64,000 nt of DNA, from positions 248,001 to 312,000 of the forward strand of contig NZ_JABFUC010000003.1 of assembly GCF_022341425.1 (NCBI RefSeq). Direction: 5' to 3'. The stretch is from Billgrantia campisalis (lineage in GTDB: Bacteria > Pseudomonadota > Gammaproteobacteria > Pseudomonadales > Halomonadaceae). Positions 16,049 through 26,477 of the stretch are shown here, piece after piece. How positions within the stretch are numbered: the first letter of the stretch is position 1; the number at the start of each line of letters is the position of its first letter. The translations under genes were made by a program, and so were the position numbers. The notes below the pieces were generated by a model, which did no database searches, was not told where the DNA came from, and saw only the letters and a program-made list of their open reading frames with translations.

Positions 16049-16814
16049 CCTCTGTGGTCCTTTCGCTTTGTCGCCCGACGCGGGTGGCATGGCCCAGGGC
16101 AGTGCCGCCGAGCGCACCGCCCAGGCGCAGGCGCGGCTTCTGTGTTTGCACCCGCTGCGAGCGGCGTCGGGCACAGATGATGTAGCTGTCGCCCAGCGGG
16201 ACATTGTGTCGACGTCCCAAGGTTTCCAGCGTGGCATTGCGCGGCAGGCTGCCGGGCAGGTGGAATCCGCAATAGTCTACCCGCTCGATCTGGAAGTCGA
16301 CAAACGCCAGCCAGTCCCGCAGACGCCCCGGGGTCCGCCACTGGCCACGCCAGGGCAGCCGCCGGCGACGCCCCGGCAAGGCGCGAGACAGGGCAGCCGC
16401 CCCCAGCGGCGCCCAGCCGAAGATGATCAGACGTCCATCTGGCGCGGTGACGCGAGCGGCCTCATGCAGCAGACGATGGGGGTTCGGCAGGATCTCCAGC
16501 AGATGATGCAGAACCACGAGGTGGAGGCTCTCGTCGGGCAGCGGTAGCGCATCGTGGGGGCACACCAGGGTGGCAGGGTCCTCGGCCAGCTCTGCGGTCG
16601 GCGCCCAGCGCATGCCGTGGCGTATCGGGCACATGTCGATCAGCGTGGGCGCCATGCCGAGTTCCAGGCTGTGTCCACCGTGCAGCTGCTCACAGACGGG
16701 ACCGAGGCAGGCACGCTCGCTGCGCCAGTGTGCACTGCCGTCGTCCGTCGCCCAGTAGCGGCGTCCCTCGCGAAACAGGCGTGCCAGTGCAATGGCATCG
16801 TGCGCGTTTGACAT
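16041..16814 (-). CDS. class I SAM-dependent methyltransferase, YafS-like
   Basis: 257 residues. A Rossmann-type methyltransferase core is visible: [16 protein letters not shown] (motif I is atypical), then [42 protein letters not shown], which is the post-motif helix and motif III. Position between gloB (divergent) and rnhA matches E. coli yafS. The substrate is unknown. The C-terminal 40 residues are Arg/Gln-rich and probably disordered. It overlaps rnhA by a few bases. Confidence 0.75.
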   Translation of the reverse strand: MSNAHDAIALARLFREGRRYWATDDGSAHWRSERACLGPVCEQLHGGHSLELGMAPTLIDMCPIRHGMRWAPTAELAEDPATLVCPHDALPLPDESLHLVVLHHLLEILPNPHRLLHEAARVTAPDGRLIIFGWAPLGAAALSRALPGRRRRLPWRGQWRTPGRLRDWLAFVDFQIERVDYCGFHLPGSLPRNATLETLGRRHNVPLGDSYIICARRRSQRVQTQKPRLRLGGALGGTALGHATRVGRQSERTTEVE

Positions 16815-17018
16815 TGTCTGCCAGACCCTCCAAGATTCCCGGTTTTGCAGGCCAATAGCGTCATGTTGGCAGCACCCAGCCGCCTGGCCAACAGCTCCTC
16901 GAGCCCGCCTCTTGGGTTCGCTTGGGCTCGCAGCCGGGCGATGGCCTGGAACGAGTGCCCTGCTCCTGCGGCGCCATGCCGCTTATCCGGTTGACGACGC
17001 GACGAGGACATACTGCCC

Positions 17019-17786
17019 ATGCTGAGCGTGACACCGATTCCCGCTTTTGGCGACAACTATATCTGGCTACTCCGTCAGGATGCGGACACCGCGGTCTGTG
17101 TCGTGGACCCCGGTGACGCGGACCCGGTCATTCAGACGCTGGAGCGCGAGAACCTCACCCTGGGCAGCGTACTCATCACTCATCATCACCAGGATCATGT
17201 GGGGGGCCTGCCGGAACTGATACGCCGCTACTCCCCCCGCGTCATCGGCCCGCACAATCCCAAGATTGCAGGTATCGACGAGCGAGTCGGCGAAGGCGAC
17301 ACCTGCCGGGTCATGGGCCGCCGCTTCGAGGTGATGGAAGTCCCCGGCCACACCCTGGACCACATTGCCTTCTTCACGGCCGGCATCCCGCCGCTGCTGT
17401 TCTGCGGCGACACCCTCTTCTCCGGCGGCTGCGGCCGGCTGTTCGAGGGCACTCCGGAACAGATGTACCACTCGCTGCAGCGTCTCGCCGAGCTGCCCGA
17501 TGACACCCTGGTATTCGCCGCACACGAATACACCCTGGCCAACCTGCGCTTCGCCAGCGCCGCCGATCCTCACAACCCCGACGTGGCGACGGCCTTGGCC
17601 AACACCGAGCGCGCCCGGGAACTCGATCGCCCTACCCTGCCCAGCCACCTGGGGCGTGAACGGCGTATCAACCCCTTCCTGCGCTGTGCCGCCCCCGAGG
17701 TGCGCAGCGCCGCGGCGGCCCACGGCGACACCGACAGCGACCAGGCCACCTTCGCGACCCTGCGAGCCTGGAAAAACCACTTCTGA
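17019..17786 (+). CDS. gloB: hydroxyacylglutathione hydrolase (glyoxalase II)
   Basis: 255 residues, metallo-beta-lactamase fold. The metal motif THHHQDH gives H55, H57, D59 and H60; further ligands are in VPGHTLDHIAF and FCGDTLFSGGCGRLFEGT, and FAAHEYTLANLRFA is the glutathione-binding region. GloB hydrolyses S-lactoylglutathione to lactate and glutathione, completing methylglyoxal detoxification. It is divergent from the yafS-like gene across a 204-bp gap and 70 bp upstream of mltD, an arrangement also found in E. coli. Confidence 0.93.
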   Translation: MLSVTPIPAFGDNYIWLLRQDADTAVCVVDPGDADPVIQTLERENLTLGSVLITHHHQDHVGGLPELIRRYSPRVIGPHNPKIAGIDERVGEGDTCRVMGRRFEVMEVPGHTLDHIAFFTAGIPPLLFCGDTLFSGGCGRLFEGTPEQMYHSLQRLAELPDDTLVFAAHEYTLANLRFASAADPHNPDVATALANTERARELDRPTLPSHLGRERRINPFLRCAAPEVRSAAAAHGDTDSDQATFATLRAWKNHF

Positions 17787-17856
17787 TCCACTATCCCGGA
17801 CGCCGCGGTGAGGCATCGGGTTCCCCGATCCCGCCCAGCGGCCAGGAGGAGAAGGC

Positions 17857-19014
17857 ATGACCTATCGAACGGCAAGGGGCCGGGCTATCGGCCTGGCCAG
17901 CAGCATCGCCCTGATCGGCGCCCTGGTAATAGCGGGTTCCGCCAGCCAGGCCGCCACACCGACAACCGCCCTTCCTATACAGGAGCACCACTTCTGGGAT
18001 GCCCTGGAGCTCAAGCCCAGCCCCGGCGATACCTGGGCCCGGCTGCGTGACAACCTGGCGTGGCAGGAGAGGGCTCACGACGAACGGGTTCAACGCTGGA
18101 TCGAGCACTACCGCGCCAATCCCCACAACGTGGTGGAGATCACCGAGCGCGCCCGGCCCTGGATGGCCTGGATCATCGCGCAGGTAGAAGCCCGCGGCCT
18201 GCCCGGCGAGATCGCCCTGATTCCGTTCGTCGAGAGCTCTTTCGATCCCAAGGCGCGCAGCCATCGCGGCGCCGCGGGCCTCTGGCAGTTCATGCCCGGC
18301 ACCGGCGATGCCCTGGGCCTGCGTCGCCAGCGCGGCTATGACGGTCGGCTGGACGTGGTGGCCGCTACCCGTGCGGCCCTGGACTATATCGAGCTTCAGG
18401 CCGAGCAGTGGTATGAGGGGGACCTGGAGCTCTCGCTGGCCGCCTACAACGCGGGAGCGGGAACCGTGAACCGGGCGCGCCATGCCGCAGGCTCGCGGGG
18501 TGAGCCCACCGACTACTGGCACCTCCGGCTGCCGAACGAAACCATGCAGTACGTCCCCAAGCTCCACGCCATCGCGGCGATCATTGCCGAGCCGGAAGCC
18601 CATGGCGTCGAGCTACCCGACATCGAGGATACCCCGGCCTTCGCCAAGATACCGGTGGACCGGCCCCTCGACCTGGGCCAGCTGGCCAGCCAGGCCGGGG
18701 TCAGTCGTAGCGAGCTTGCGGCACTGAATCCCGCCCTGTCCAACGGCAGCGCCCATCCTTCGACTTCCGAAGTCGTCCTGGTACCGGCCGAGTACGAAGA
18801 GGTGGTTCTGGCGCGGCTGAATACGCCAACCACAGAACCGTCGCCGGGAGGCGCCGAGCAGCACCTGGTACAGCGTGGCGACAGCCTCTCGTCCATCGCC
18901 TCTCGCTACGGCATCAGCGTGGCCGAACTCAGGCAGCACAACGGCCTCAACGGCGACGTCATCCAGGAAGGAGAGACGCTCGAGGTACCTCGCCGCAGCT
19001 TGGCGTCACGGTAA
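17857..19014 (+). CDS. mltD: membrane-bound lytic murein transglycosylase D
   Basis: 385 residues. A hydrophobic N-terminal signal (about 9-33) precedes a family 1 SLT domain with catalytic Glu126 in PFVESSFDP, GLWQFMPGTG and LAAYNAGAG. One LysM repeat closes the protein (about 336-380, VQRGDSLSSIASRYGISV), with a degenerate LysM-like segment before it (about 267-310). MltD cuts peptidoglycan glycan strands to 1,6-anhydromuropeptides. No lipobox cysteine is visible in the signal, unlike E. coli MltD, so it may be periplasmic or anchored by an uncleaved helix. GAGGAG lies upstream of ATG 17857. Confidence 0.88.
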   Translation: MTYRTARGRAIGLASSIALIGALVIAGSASQAATPTTALPIQEHHFWDALELKPSPGDTWARLRDNLAWQERAHDERVQRWIEHYRANPHNVVEITERARPWMAWIIAQVEARGLPGEIALIPFVESSFDPKARSHRGAAGLWQFMPGTGDALGLRRQRGYDGRLDVVAATRAALDYIELQAEQWYEGDLELSLAAYNAGAGTVNRARHAAGSRGEPTDYWHLRLPNETMQYVPKLHAIAAIIAEPEAHGVELPDIEDTPAFAKIPVDRPLDLGQLASQAGVSRSELAALNPALSNGSAHPSTSEVVLVPAEYEEVVLARLNTPTTEPSPGGAEQHLVQRGDSLSSIASRYGISVAELRQHNGLNGDVIQEGETLEVPRRSLASR

Positions 19015-19119
19015 GCGCCTGATAGAGGAGTAGTGGTTTACAAGTCACGGCCGGCCTGACACCTTATGGCGGTTGTCATGCCCGGGAGACCGGGCCGGGA
19101 CCCCTCAAGGAAGGCATCG

Positions 19120-20961
19120 ATGACCCAAGCACTACGTCGCCAGCTATTCGGCATCGTCGTCGCCGTGGCTGGCGGCCTCGGCTCGCTGCAGGCCGCCGCG
19201 ACCGCCGAAGTGCCGACGGTCCACGGCCTCGCACTCTATGACGAGCCGGCGTTGGCCGAGGACTTTTCCCATTTTCCCCACGTTGAGCCCGACGCCCCCC
19301 GGGGCGGCAGCATCACCCGGGCGGCCGTGGGTAGCAGCTTCGATTCCACCAACCCCTTCATCATTCGCGGCACCCCCGCCATCGGCCTCGGACAGATCTA
19401 CGACACCCTGGTCGAGGGCAACCCCGACGAGCCGTTCAGCGTCTACGGTCTGCTGGCCGAAGGAATACGCCTGGATCCCGAGCGCTACTGGATCGAGTTC
19501 GACCTGCGTCCCGAGGCGCACTTCCACGACGGCGAGCCGCTCGGCGCCGAGGACGTGGTCTTCAGCTTCGAGCTGCTGCGCGATGAAGGCAACCCCTTCT
19601 ATCGTGCCTATTATGCCGATGTGGAGGGCGTCGAAGCCCTGGACGCGCACACCGTGCGCTTCACCTTCCGCAGCAATCACTCCCGCGAGCTGCCGCTGAT
19701 CGTCGGCCAGCTGCCGGTCCTGCCCAAGCACTACTGGGAGGAGCGCGACTTCAGCGCTCCGACCCTGGCACGCCACCCCGGTTCGGGGCCCTATCGCATC
19801 GGCGAGGTGGACCCCGGGAGGCGGATCGTCTTTGAGCGCGACCCGGCGTACTGGGGAAAGGACCTGCCGGTGAATCGCGGGCGTCACAATATCGACCGCC
19901 TGATCTACGACTACTACCGCGACCGCGACATCGCCTGGGAAGCCTTCAAGGCCGGGGTCATGGACTACCGCACCGATGCCCGGGCCGCCACCTGGGCCAT
20001 CGGCTACGACTTCCCGGCCTATCGTGATGGGCTGGTCAAGCGCATCACCGTGCCAGATGGTCAGCCGGCCACCATGCAGGCATTCGTCTTCAACCTGCGC
20101 CACGACACCTTCGAGGACCCGCGCGTTCGCGAAGCGCTGAGCCTGACGTTCGACTTCCCCTGGCTCAATGCCAATATCTTCTACGACGCCTATCGGCGCA
20201 CCGAAAGCTTCTTCCAGAATTCGGAGATGGCCGCCCGGGGGCTGCCGAGCGAAGCCGAACTGGCACTGCTCGAGCCCCATCGCGACGCCCTGCCTGAGCG
20301 AGTGTTCGAAGAGCCAACGCCCATCGAACATCCGCGCGAGCTGCGCGAACGCCTGCGACTGGCTTTCGAACTGCTCCAGGAGGCGGGCTATGCGGTCGAG
20401 GGGGGCCGGCTGGTGCACAGCGAGACCGGGGAGCCGCTGAGCCTGGAGGTGCTGCTCTTCGACAGCGGCCTCGAGCGTGTGGTCCAGCCGATGCTGCGCA
20501 ACATGTCGCGCCTGGGCATCCAGGGCAGTCTGCGCATCGTCGACATCAACCAATACCTCAACCGGCTGCGCAGCTTCGATTTCGACATCGTCACCGGGCA
20601 GTTTCCGCAATCCAATAATCCGGGCAACGAGCAGCGCGAGTTCTGGACCAGCGACTTCGCCGAGAGCCCGCAGAGCCGTAACCTGATGGGGCTCGCCGAC
20701 CCGGTGGTGGACGACCTGGTCGAGCGCATGATTCGCGCCGACAGTCGCGAAGAGCTCAACACCATCGCACGCGCCCTGGACCGGGTGCTGCTGTGGAATT
20801 TCGTGATGATTCCCCACTATCACTCCGGCGAGACCCGCATCGCGGTCTGGGACAAGTTCGGCTATCCCGAACCCTTCCCGACCTATGGGCTCGACCTCTC
20901 CGCCTGGTGGGTCGACGTCGAACGCGAAGCCGAGATCAACCGTCGGCTGCGCCGTCGCTGA
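19120..20961 (+). CDS. yejA: extracellular solute-binding protein YejA (peptide ABC importer)
   Basis: 613-residue family 5 (DppA/OppA-like) binding protein with a signal peptide ending near ATAEVPT. YejA-type features include HGLALYDEPALAEDFSHFPHVEP and FDSTNPFIIRG at the N terminus. In enterobacteria YejABEF imports oligopeptides and the antibiotic microcin C. ATG 19120 follows GGAAGG by a few nt; the frame is open to 19066 but lacks an RBS. A small hairpin (19080-19095) precedes it. It heads a four-gene run with yejB 21 bp downstream. Confidence 0.9.
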   Translation: MTQALRRQLFGIVVAVAGGLGSLQAAATAEVPTVHGLALYDEPALAEDFSHFPHVEPDAPRGGSITRAAVGSSFDSTNPFIIRGTPAIGLGQIYDTLVEGNPDEPFSVYGLLAEGIRLDPERYWIEFDLRPEAHFHDGEPLGAEDVVFSFELLRDEGNPFYRAYYADVEGVEALDAHTVRFTFRSNHSRELPLIVGQLPVLPKHYWEERDFSAPTLARHPGSGPYRIGEVDPGRRIVFERDPAYWGKDLPVNRGRHNIDRLIYDYYRDRDIAWEAFKAGVMDYRTDARAATWAIGYDFPAYRDGLVKRITVPDGQPATMQAFVFNLRHDTFEDPRVREALSLTFDFPWLNANIFYDAYRRTESFFQNSEMAARGLPSEAELALLEPHRDALPERVFEEPTPIEHPRELRERLRLAFELLQEAGYAVEGGRLVHSETGEPLSLEVLLFDSGLERVVQPMLRNMSRLGIQGSLRIVDINQYLNRLRSFDFDIVTGQFPQSNNPGNEQREFWTSDFAESPQSRNLMGLADPVVDDLVERMIRADSREELNTIARALDRVLLWNFVMIPHYHSGETRIAVWDKFGYPEPFPTYGLDLSAWWVDVEREAEINRRLRRR

Positions 20962-20982
20962 GGCCATAAGGAAAGTGCCATC

Positions 20983-22056
20983 GTGAGCCGCTATATCCTG
21001 CGCCGTCTGCTGCTGATGATACCGACCCTGATCGGCATCATGCTGCTCAACTTCATCATCGTCCAGGCCGCCCCCGGCGGCCCCATCGACCAGATGCTGG
21101 CCCGCTTCGAGGGCGTCGACAGCATGGCCAGCACGCGACTCGACGCCGGCGGCGGCGATGTGGTGGTACGTGACGAATCGCGCGGCGCCCGCGGGGTCGA
21201 CCCGCGCTTCATCGAGCAGCTCGAGGCGCAGTTCGGATTCGACCAGCCCGCCCATGTGCGCTTTCTCGGCATGATGCGCGACTACGCCACCTTCGATTTC
21301 GGCAACAGTTTCTTCCGCGACCGGCCGGTCATCGAGCTGATGATCGAACGGCTGCCGGTATCGATCTCGCTCGGCCTATGGACCACCCTGCTGGTCTATC
21401 TGATCTCGATCCCGCTGGGTATCCGCAAGGCACTGCGCCATGGCTCACGCTTCGATGTCTGGACATCCGGGCTGGTGATCGTTGGCTACGCCATCCCCGG
21501 CTTTCTGTTCGCCATCCTGCTGATCGTGCTGTTTGCCGGGGGCAGCTACTGGGATTTCTTTCCCTTACGTGGGCTCACATCCCCCGACTTTCATGAGCTC
21601 TCGGCCTGGGGCAAGGTGAAGGACTACTTCTGGCACATCACCCTGCCGGTGGTGGCCATGACCATCGGCAGCTTCGCCACTCTGACCATGCTGACCAAGA
21701 ACAGCTTTCTCGACGAGATTCACAAGCAGTACGTGCTCACCGCCCGAGCCAAGGGGGCCAGCGACCGCGGCGTGCTCTACGGCCATGTGTTTCGCAACGC
21801 CATGCTGATCATCATCGCCGGCCTGCCCGGCGCCCTGGTGACCATCTTCTTCACCGGGTCGCTGCTGATCGAGGTGATCTTCTCGCTGGAGGGGCTTGGC
21901 CTGCTCGGCTTCGAGGCGGTGATGCAACGCGACTACCCGGTGATCTTCGGCACCCTTTTCCTCTATACGCTGATCGGGCTGATCCTCAAGTTGATCTCCG
22001 ACCTGACCTATGTGTGGGTGGACCCGCGCATCGACTTCGAGACAAGGGAGTCCTGA
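20983..22056 (+). CDS. yejB: peptide ABC transporter permease YejB
   Basis: 357-residue DppB-type inner-membrane permease with about six helices. The EAA-like coupling loop is visible in [23 protein letters not shown] (residues about 247-269). The insertion between the first two helices, MLARFEGVD... through the ARG-rich segment, is typical of YejB. It starts at GTG 20983 with AAGGAAA upstream. It pairs with YejE to form the channel of the YejABEF importer. Confidence 0.9.
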   Translation: MSRYILRRLLLMIPTLIGIMLLNFIIVQAAPGGPIDQMLARFEGVDSMASTRLDAGGGDVVVRDESRGARGVDPRFIEQLEAQFGFDQPAHVRFLGMMRDYATFDFGNSFFRDRPVIELMIERLPVSISLGLWTTLLVYLISIPLGIRKALRHGSRFDVWTSGLVIVGYAIPGFLFAILLIVLFAGGSYWDFFPLRGLTSPDFHELSAWGKVKDYFWHITLPVVAMTIGSFATLTMLTKNSFLDEIHKQYVLTARAKGASDRGVLYGHVFRNAMLIIIAGLPGALVTIFFTGSLLIEVIFSLEGLGLLGFEAVMQRDYPVIFGTLFLYTLIGLILKLISDLTYVWVDPRIDFETRES

Positions 22057-22060
22057 GCCG

Positions 22061-23155
22061 ATGACCCCTCATTCCACGACCTTGACGGATCGTCTCTCCC
22101 CCATCACCCGGCGCCGGCTGGCCGTCTTTCGCGGCAACCGGCGTGCCTGGGTGTCGCTGTGGCTGTTCCTCGCCCTGTTCGCGGTGAGCCTGGTTGCCGA
22201 GCTCATCGCCAACGACAAGCCGCTGATCATGCACTATGACGGCGAGTGGTACGTACCGCTGCTGGTGGACTACCCGGAGACCGAGTTTGGCGGTTTCCTG
22301 CCGACCCGCACCGACTATCACGACCCCTTCATCCAGGCGCAGATCGCCGAGCACGGCTGGGCCCTGTGGCCGCCAATTCCCTTCTCCTACCAGACCCTGG
22401 ACATGCAGATGATGCGTCCCTCCCCGGCAGCGCCCGATGGCCGGCACTGGCTGGGCACCGACGACCAGGGGCGCGACGTCCTGGCGCGGGTCATCTACGG
22501 CTTTCGCCTCTCGGTGGCCTTCGCCCTGGTGCTGACCGCCGGCTCGCTGGTGATGGGCGTGGTGATCGGGGGGATCCAGGGCTATTTCGGCGGCAAGACC
22601 GACCTGATCGGCCAGCGCCTGACCGAGATCTGGTCGGGACTGCCGGTGCTCTTCCTGCTGATCATCCTGGCAAGCTTCGTGCAGCCCGGCTTTTGGTGGC
22701 TGCTCGGCATCATGCTGCTGTTCTCCTGGCTGGGGCTGGTCGATGTGGTGCGCGCGGAATTCCTGCGCGCCCGCAACCTCGAGTATGTGCGGGCCGCCAA
22801 GGCGATGGGGCTGCCGTCACACCTGATCATGTGGCGCCATGTGCTGCCCAATGCCATGGTGGCGACGCTGACCTTCATCCCCTTCCTGTTCACCGGGGCC
22901 ATCACCACCCTCACCGCCCTGGATTTCCTCGGCTTCGGCCTGCCACCGGGCTCGCCCTCCCTGGGCGAGCTGGTCGCCCAGGGCAAGAACAACCTGCACG
23001 CCCCCTGGCTCGGCATTACCGCCTTCGTCAGCCTGTCGCTGATGCTGTCGCTGCTGGTGTTCATCGGCGAGGGGCTGCGCGATGCCTTCGACCCGCGCCA
23101 TATTCAGCTGAGTGCGCCTGCCACCCCGTTGCCGAGGACCCAGACCGATGCGTGA
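22061..23155 (+). CDS. yejE: peptide ABC transporter permease YejE
   Basis: 364-residue DppC-type permease. It begins with the OppC N-terminal helix (RAWVSLWLFLALFAVSLVAELIAN), carries a long periplasmic loop typical of YejE (LLVDYPETEFGGFLPTRTDY), then HWLGTDDQGRDVLARVIYG and the EAA loop YVRAAKAMGLPSHLIMWRHV. It lies 4 bp after yejB, and its stop overlaps yejF by 8 nt. Confidence 0.9.
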   Translation: MTPHSTTLTDRLSPITRRRLAVFRGNRRAWVSLWLFLALFAVSLVAELIANDKPLIMHYDGEWYVPLLVDYPETEFGGFLPTRTDYHDPFIQAQIAEHGWALWPPIPFSYQTLDMQMMRPSPAAPDGRHWLGTDDQGRDVLARVIYGFRLSVAFALVLTAGSLVMGVVIGGIQGYFGGKTDLIGQRLTEIWSGLPVLFLLIILASFVQPGFWWLLGIMLLFSWLGLVDVVRAEFLRARNLEYVRAAKAMGLPSHLIMWRHVLPNAMVATLTFIPFLFTGAITTLTALDFLGFGLPPGSPSLGELVAQGKNNLHAPWLGITAFVSLSLMLSLLVFIGEGLRDAFDPRHIQLSAPATPLPRTQTDA

Positions 23156-24746
23156 CAGAACCCCTCCTGCCCTGCTGCGTCTGGAGAATTTCAGCGTGGC
23201 CTTCGATCGGTCGACCGTGGTGGAGCGCCTCAGCCTCGAAGTGCACCGCGGTGAAACCCTGGCACTGGTCGGCGAATCCGGGTCGGGCAAATCGGTGAGC
23301 GCTCTGGGGGCCATGAACCTGCTGCCCGACAACGCACGCATCGAGGGGCAGCGCTGGCTGGGTGACACGGACCTCAACCGGCTGCGGCGCCGCGACTGGC
23401 AGGCCCTGCGCGGGGGGCGAGTCGGCTTCATCTTCCAGGAGCCGATGACCTCGCTCAATCCGCTGCACACCGTAGCCAAGCAGATCGGCGAGACTCTGCG
23501 CCTGCATCAGGGGCTGTCGGGCCGAGGGGCACGCGAAAGAACCCGGGAGCTGCTCGCCCAGGTCAAGCTGCCGCGTCCCGATGAGCTGCTCGGCGCCTGG
23601 CCCCACCAGCTCTCCGGGGGACAGCGTCAGCGGGTGATGATCGCCATGGCCATCGCCAACGAACCGGAGCTGCTGATCGCCGACGAGCCGACCACCGCGC
23701 TCGATGTCACCGTGCAGCAGGAGATCCTCGCCCTGCTCGACGAGCTGCGCCAGCGATACGGCATGGGCATGCTGTTCATTACCCACGACCTCAATCTGGT
23801 GCGCCGTCACGCCGACCGCGTCTGCGTGCTGTATGGGGGGCGCGAACAGGAAGCCGGTGGGGTCGCCGAGGTGTTCCGATCGCCGCGCAGCGCCTATACC
23901 CGGACCCTCATCGAGGCCGAGCCCGCGGGCCAGCCCGCGCCGGTGGCATCGTCTCAGCCGCTGCTGCAGGCCAACGACGTATCGGTCAGCTTCCCGCGGC
24001 CGAAGCGCCTCTTTGCCAAACGACCGCCGGCCTTCGAGGCGGTCAAACCGCTGACGCTGACCCTCGCCCCGGGAGAAACCCTGGGGATCGTCGGCGAGTC
24101 GGGCTCCGGCAAGACCACCCTGGCCCTGGCGCTGATGCGACTCACCGAGAGTCGCGGGGAGATACGCTTCGGCGATGTGCGCCTCGACCGGCTGAGCGGC
24201 GGCGAGCTGCGCCGCCAGCGTCACCGCTTCCAGGTGGTCTTCCAGGATCCCTTCGGCTCGCTGTCACCGCGACTGCCGGTATCGGAGATCATCAGCGAAG
24301 GGCTGCGCTACCACTCCCCCTCCCTGAGTGACGCCGAGGTATCGTGGCGTGTGCAAGCGACCCTCAAGGAGGTCGGCTTGCCGGCCGACTGCGCATCCCG
24401 CTATCCCCATGAGTTCTCGGGCGGCCAACGTCAGCGCATCGCCGTGGCCCGGGCGATCATCCTCGAGCCGGAGCTGGTGGTACTCGACGAGCCCACCTCG
24501 GCGCTGGATCGCACCGTGCAGAAGCAGCTGGTCGAGCTGCTGCGCGACCTGCAGTCACGGCGCGGACTCAGCTATCTCTTCATCAGCCATGACCTGGCCG
24601 TGGTGAGGGCCATGGCCCACCGCGTGATGGTCCTGAAGGATGGCGAAGTGGTGGAGAGTGGCGATTGTCGCACAGTGCTGGAGCGCCCTACTAACGACTA
24701 CACGCGAGCCTTGGTGAGCGCCGCAGGGCTTTCCCCCGCGGCCTGA
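23148..24746 (+). CDS. yejF: peptide ABC transporter ATPase YejF (two fused nucleotide-binding domains)
   Basis: 532 residues with two complete ABC ATPase modules in one chain. Each has Walker A GESGSGK(S/T) (about residues 42-49 and 312-319), a signature motif (LSGGQRQRV and FSGGQRQRI) and Walker B ([12 protein letters not shown] and [12 protein letters not shown]). YejF powers the YejABE importer. ATG 23148 overlaps the yejE stop by 8 nt. It ends in a short gap facing the convergent rsuA. Confidence 0.93.
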   Translation: MRDRTPPALLRLENFSVAFDRSTVVERLSLEVHRGETLALVGESGSGKSVSALGAMNLLPDNARIEGQRWLGDTDLNRLRRRDWQALRGGRVGFIFQEPMTSLNPLHTVAKQIGETLRLHQGLSGRGARERTRELLAQVKLPRPDELLGAWPHQLSGGQRQRVMIAMAIANEPELLIADEPTTALDVTVQQEILALLDELRQRYGMGMLFITHDLNLVRRHADRVCVLYGGREQEAGGVAEVFRSPRSAYTRTLIEAEPAGQPAPVASSQPLLQANDVSVSFPRPKRLFAKRPPAFEAVKPLTLTLAPGETLGIVGESGSGKTTLALALMRLTESRGEIRFGDVRLDRLSGGELRRQRHRFQVVFQDPFGSLSPRLPVSEIISEGLRYHSPSLSDAEVSWRVQATLKEVGLPADCASRYPHEFSGGQRQRIAVARAIILEPELVVLDEPTSALDRTVQKQLVELLRDLQSRRGLSYLFISHDLAVVRAMAHRVMVLKDGEVVESGDCRTVLERPTNDYTRALVSAAGLSPAA

Positions 24747-24812
24747 AGATCTGGTTTAGCACCAAGGCCGTTTTAGAGTGTTCGAGCAAGGAAGATAACG
24801 GTATAATCCCCC

Positions 24813-24834
24813 GGCGCTGATTTAGAACAGCGCC
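24813..24834. terminator. hairpin spanning the rsuA stop codon
   Basis: A 7-bp perfect stem GGCGCTG (24813-24819) with CAGCGCC (24828-24834) overlaps the rsuA stop in the convergent yejF/rsuA gap. No U tract follows on either strand. A TATAAT hexamer lies just beside it (24802-24807). Confidence 0.3.
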
Positions 24835-25520
24835 ACTTCCCTCGCATCGAGCTCGCGCCACTCGCCGCTAGCCAGGTCGCCCAACAACAGCGGGCCGATC
24901 GACTCCCGATGCAGTGCGATGACCCGATTGCCGAGCGCGGCGAACATGCGCTTGACTTGGTGATACTTGCCCTCATAGAGGGTCAGTTCAGCCTCCGTGG
25001 GCGAGCGCATGATCAGGTCCGCCGGGCGCGTGGGTTTCGCTTCGCCGTCGAGCAGCACGCCATCGGCGAAGTGGGCGACCGCCGCCGCCAACGCTTCCCC
25101 TTCCAGGGGCTCGGCCAGAGTCACGCGGTACACCTTGCCACAGCGCTTGCGAGGCGAGGTGACCCGGTGGGACCACTGGCCGTCGTCGGTGAGCAGCACC
25201 AGGCCGGAGGTATCGACATCGAGCCGCCCCACCGTCTGCAAACGCTCCACCCGCGGCAGCTCGATGAGGTCCCTGGCCAGCGGGTAGAGCCCGCGGCGCG
25301 CGCTGCACTCCACTCCCGCCGGTTTATGGAGCATGACATAGCGCAGTCCCACCAGCGCCAGCGGTTCACCCCTCCAGGTCACTTGGCTCCTCTCGTCTAC
25401 CTGGGTGGCCGCCTGCCTGACGGTCTCCCCGTCGACGCACACCTCGCCGCGCTGCAGCGCCTTCTTGGCCAGGCTGCGGGTCAGCTCGGTGGTCTCGGCC
25501 AGGAAACGGTCGAGTCGCAT
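24822..25520 (-). CDS. rsuA: 16S rRNA pseudouridine(516) synthase RsuA
   Basis: 232 residues. An N-terminal S4 RNA-binding domain (RLDRFLAETTELTRSLAKKAL) precedes the pseudouridine synthase core, with catalytic Asp in VGRLDVDTSGLVLLTDDG and the KPAGV and EGKYHQVKRMFAALGN motifs. The size and short linker match RsuA, which modifies U516 in helix 18 of 16S rRNA. Its ATG overlaps the TGA of the upstream amidase gene by one base (TGATG). Confidence 0.88.
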   Translation of the reverse strand: MRLDRFLAETTELTRSLAKKALQRGEVCVDGETVRQAATQVDERSQVTWRGEPLALVGLRYVMLHKPAGVECSARRGLYPLARDLIELPRVERLQTVGRLDVDTSGLVLLTDDGQWSHRVTSPRKRCGKVYRVTLAEPLEGEALAAAVAHFADGVLLDGEAKPTRPADLIMRSPTEAELTLYEGKYHQVKRMFAALGNRVIALHRESIGPLLLGDLASGEWRELDAREVALF

Positions 25521-26335
25521 CAGAAGCCCACCCCGTCGGCAACGCTGAAGTGGTCGGCGTCGCGCCAGGCGGGGAACTTCTCGCGGAAAGCGTCGAGTGC
25601 GTCCCGGGACAGGGTGCCGGTCTGGACGAACGGCCGGTCGGCGGGCTCGTCGATCAGCGTCTCGCCCTTGAAATCCACCAGCATCGAGTCGCCGGCATAG
25701 GCCATGCCGTTGGCATCCTCGCCGACGCGATTGACGCCGATCACCGGGCAGAGGTTCTCGATCGCCCGCGCCTGCAGCAGGATACGCCAGGGGTGGCGGC
25801 GCGGTGCCGGCCAGTTGGCCACACACAGCAGGGCATCGTATTCGAAGTGCTCGCCGGGGCCCGGTTGCTGGCGCAGCCACACCGGAAAGCGCAGGTCATA
25901 GCAGACGCTGAGCAGGATGCGAAAGCCATGGAGGGTGACGATCACGCGCTCATGCCCCATAGAGTAACGCTCGTGCTCACCGGCCATGCGGAACAGGTGG
26001 CGCTTGTCGTAGTGCACCAGGCTGCCGTCGGGGCGTGCCCAGATCAGGCGATTGAAGTAGTTGCCCTCCTCATACACCGCCACGCTGCCGGTCACCACGC
26101 AGCCGCGCCGACGCGCCTGCTCCTGTAGCCACGCCACGCTGCGGCTCTCGGCCATGGGTTCGGCCATCTCGCGAGAATTCATCGTGAAGCCGGTGGCAAA
26201 CATCTCCGGCAGCACGATCAGGTCGGTATCCGCCTGGCCCAGTTCGCCGAGCGTCTCTTCCAGCATCCGGCAGTTGGCTTCCGGGTCTTCCCAGCGCAGG
26301 TCGCACTGCACCAGAGTCGTACGCAGCTCGCTCAT
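25520..26335 (-). CDS. nitrilase-family omega-amidase, YafV-like
   Basis: 271 residues, carbon-nitrogen hydrolase fold. The Glu-Lys-Cys catalytic triad is visible in VLPEMFATGF (Glu), YDKRHLF (Lys) and LLSVCYDLRFP (Cys). The protein resembles E. coli YafV and mammalian Nit2, which hydrolyse alpha-ketoglutaramate and alpha-ketosuccinamate formed by transaminases, a metabolite-repair role. I chose ATG 26335 with AAGGGA 7 nt upstream; ATG 26365 would add ten residues and is also possible. It is coupled to rsuA by a one-base overlap. Confidence 0.85.
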   Translation of the reverse strand: MSELRTTLVQCDLRWEDPEANCRMLEETLGELGQADTDLIVLPEMFATGFTMNSREMAEPMAESRSVAWLQEQARRRGCVVTGSVAVYEEGNYFNRLIWARPDGSLVHYDKRHLFRMAGEHERYSMGHERVIVTLHGFRILLSVCYDLRFPVWLRQQPGPGEHFEYDALLCVANWPAPRRHPWRILLQARAIENLCPVIGVNRVGEDANGMAYAGDSMLVDFKGETLIDEPADRPFVQTGTLSRDALDAFREKFPAWRDADHFSVADGVGF

Positions 26336-26477
26336 TTCGGGGTCCCTTACGGTGATGTCGGCCATGGCGTTCAGCCTAACGCAGCGCGCCACTTTCGTCA
26401 GCCCGCCGACAAGCGACACGCCGGATGGCGTCCAGTCCAATAGGCTGCTAAGTTATTGGCTTTTGCACGAGTGTCCC

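Noticed and set aside
19144..21255. 703-codon minus-strand open frame
   Set aside because: It is fully antisense to yejA and the start of yejB, which have clear domains and RBSs; the composition is that of a shadow frame.
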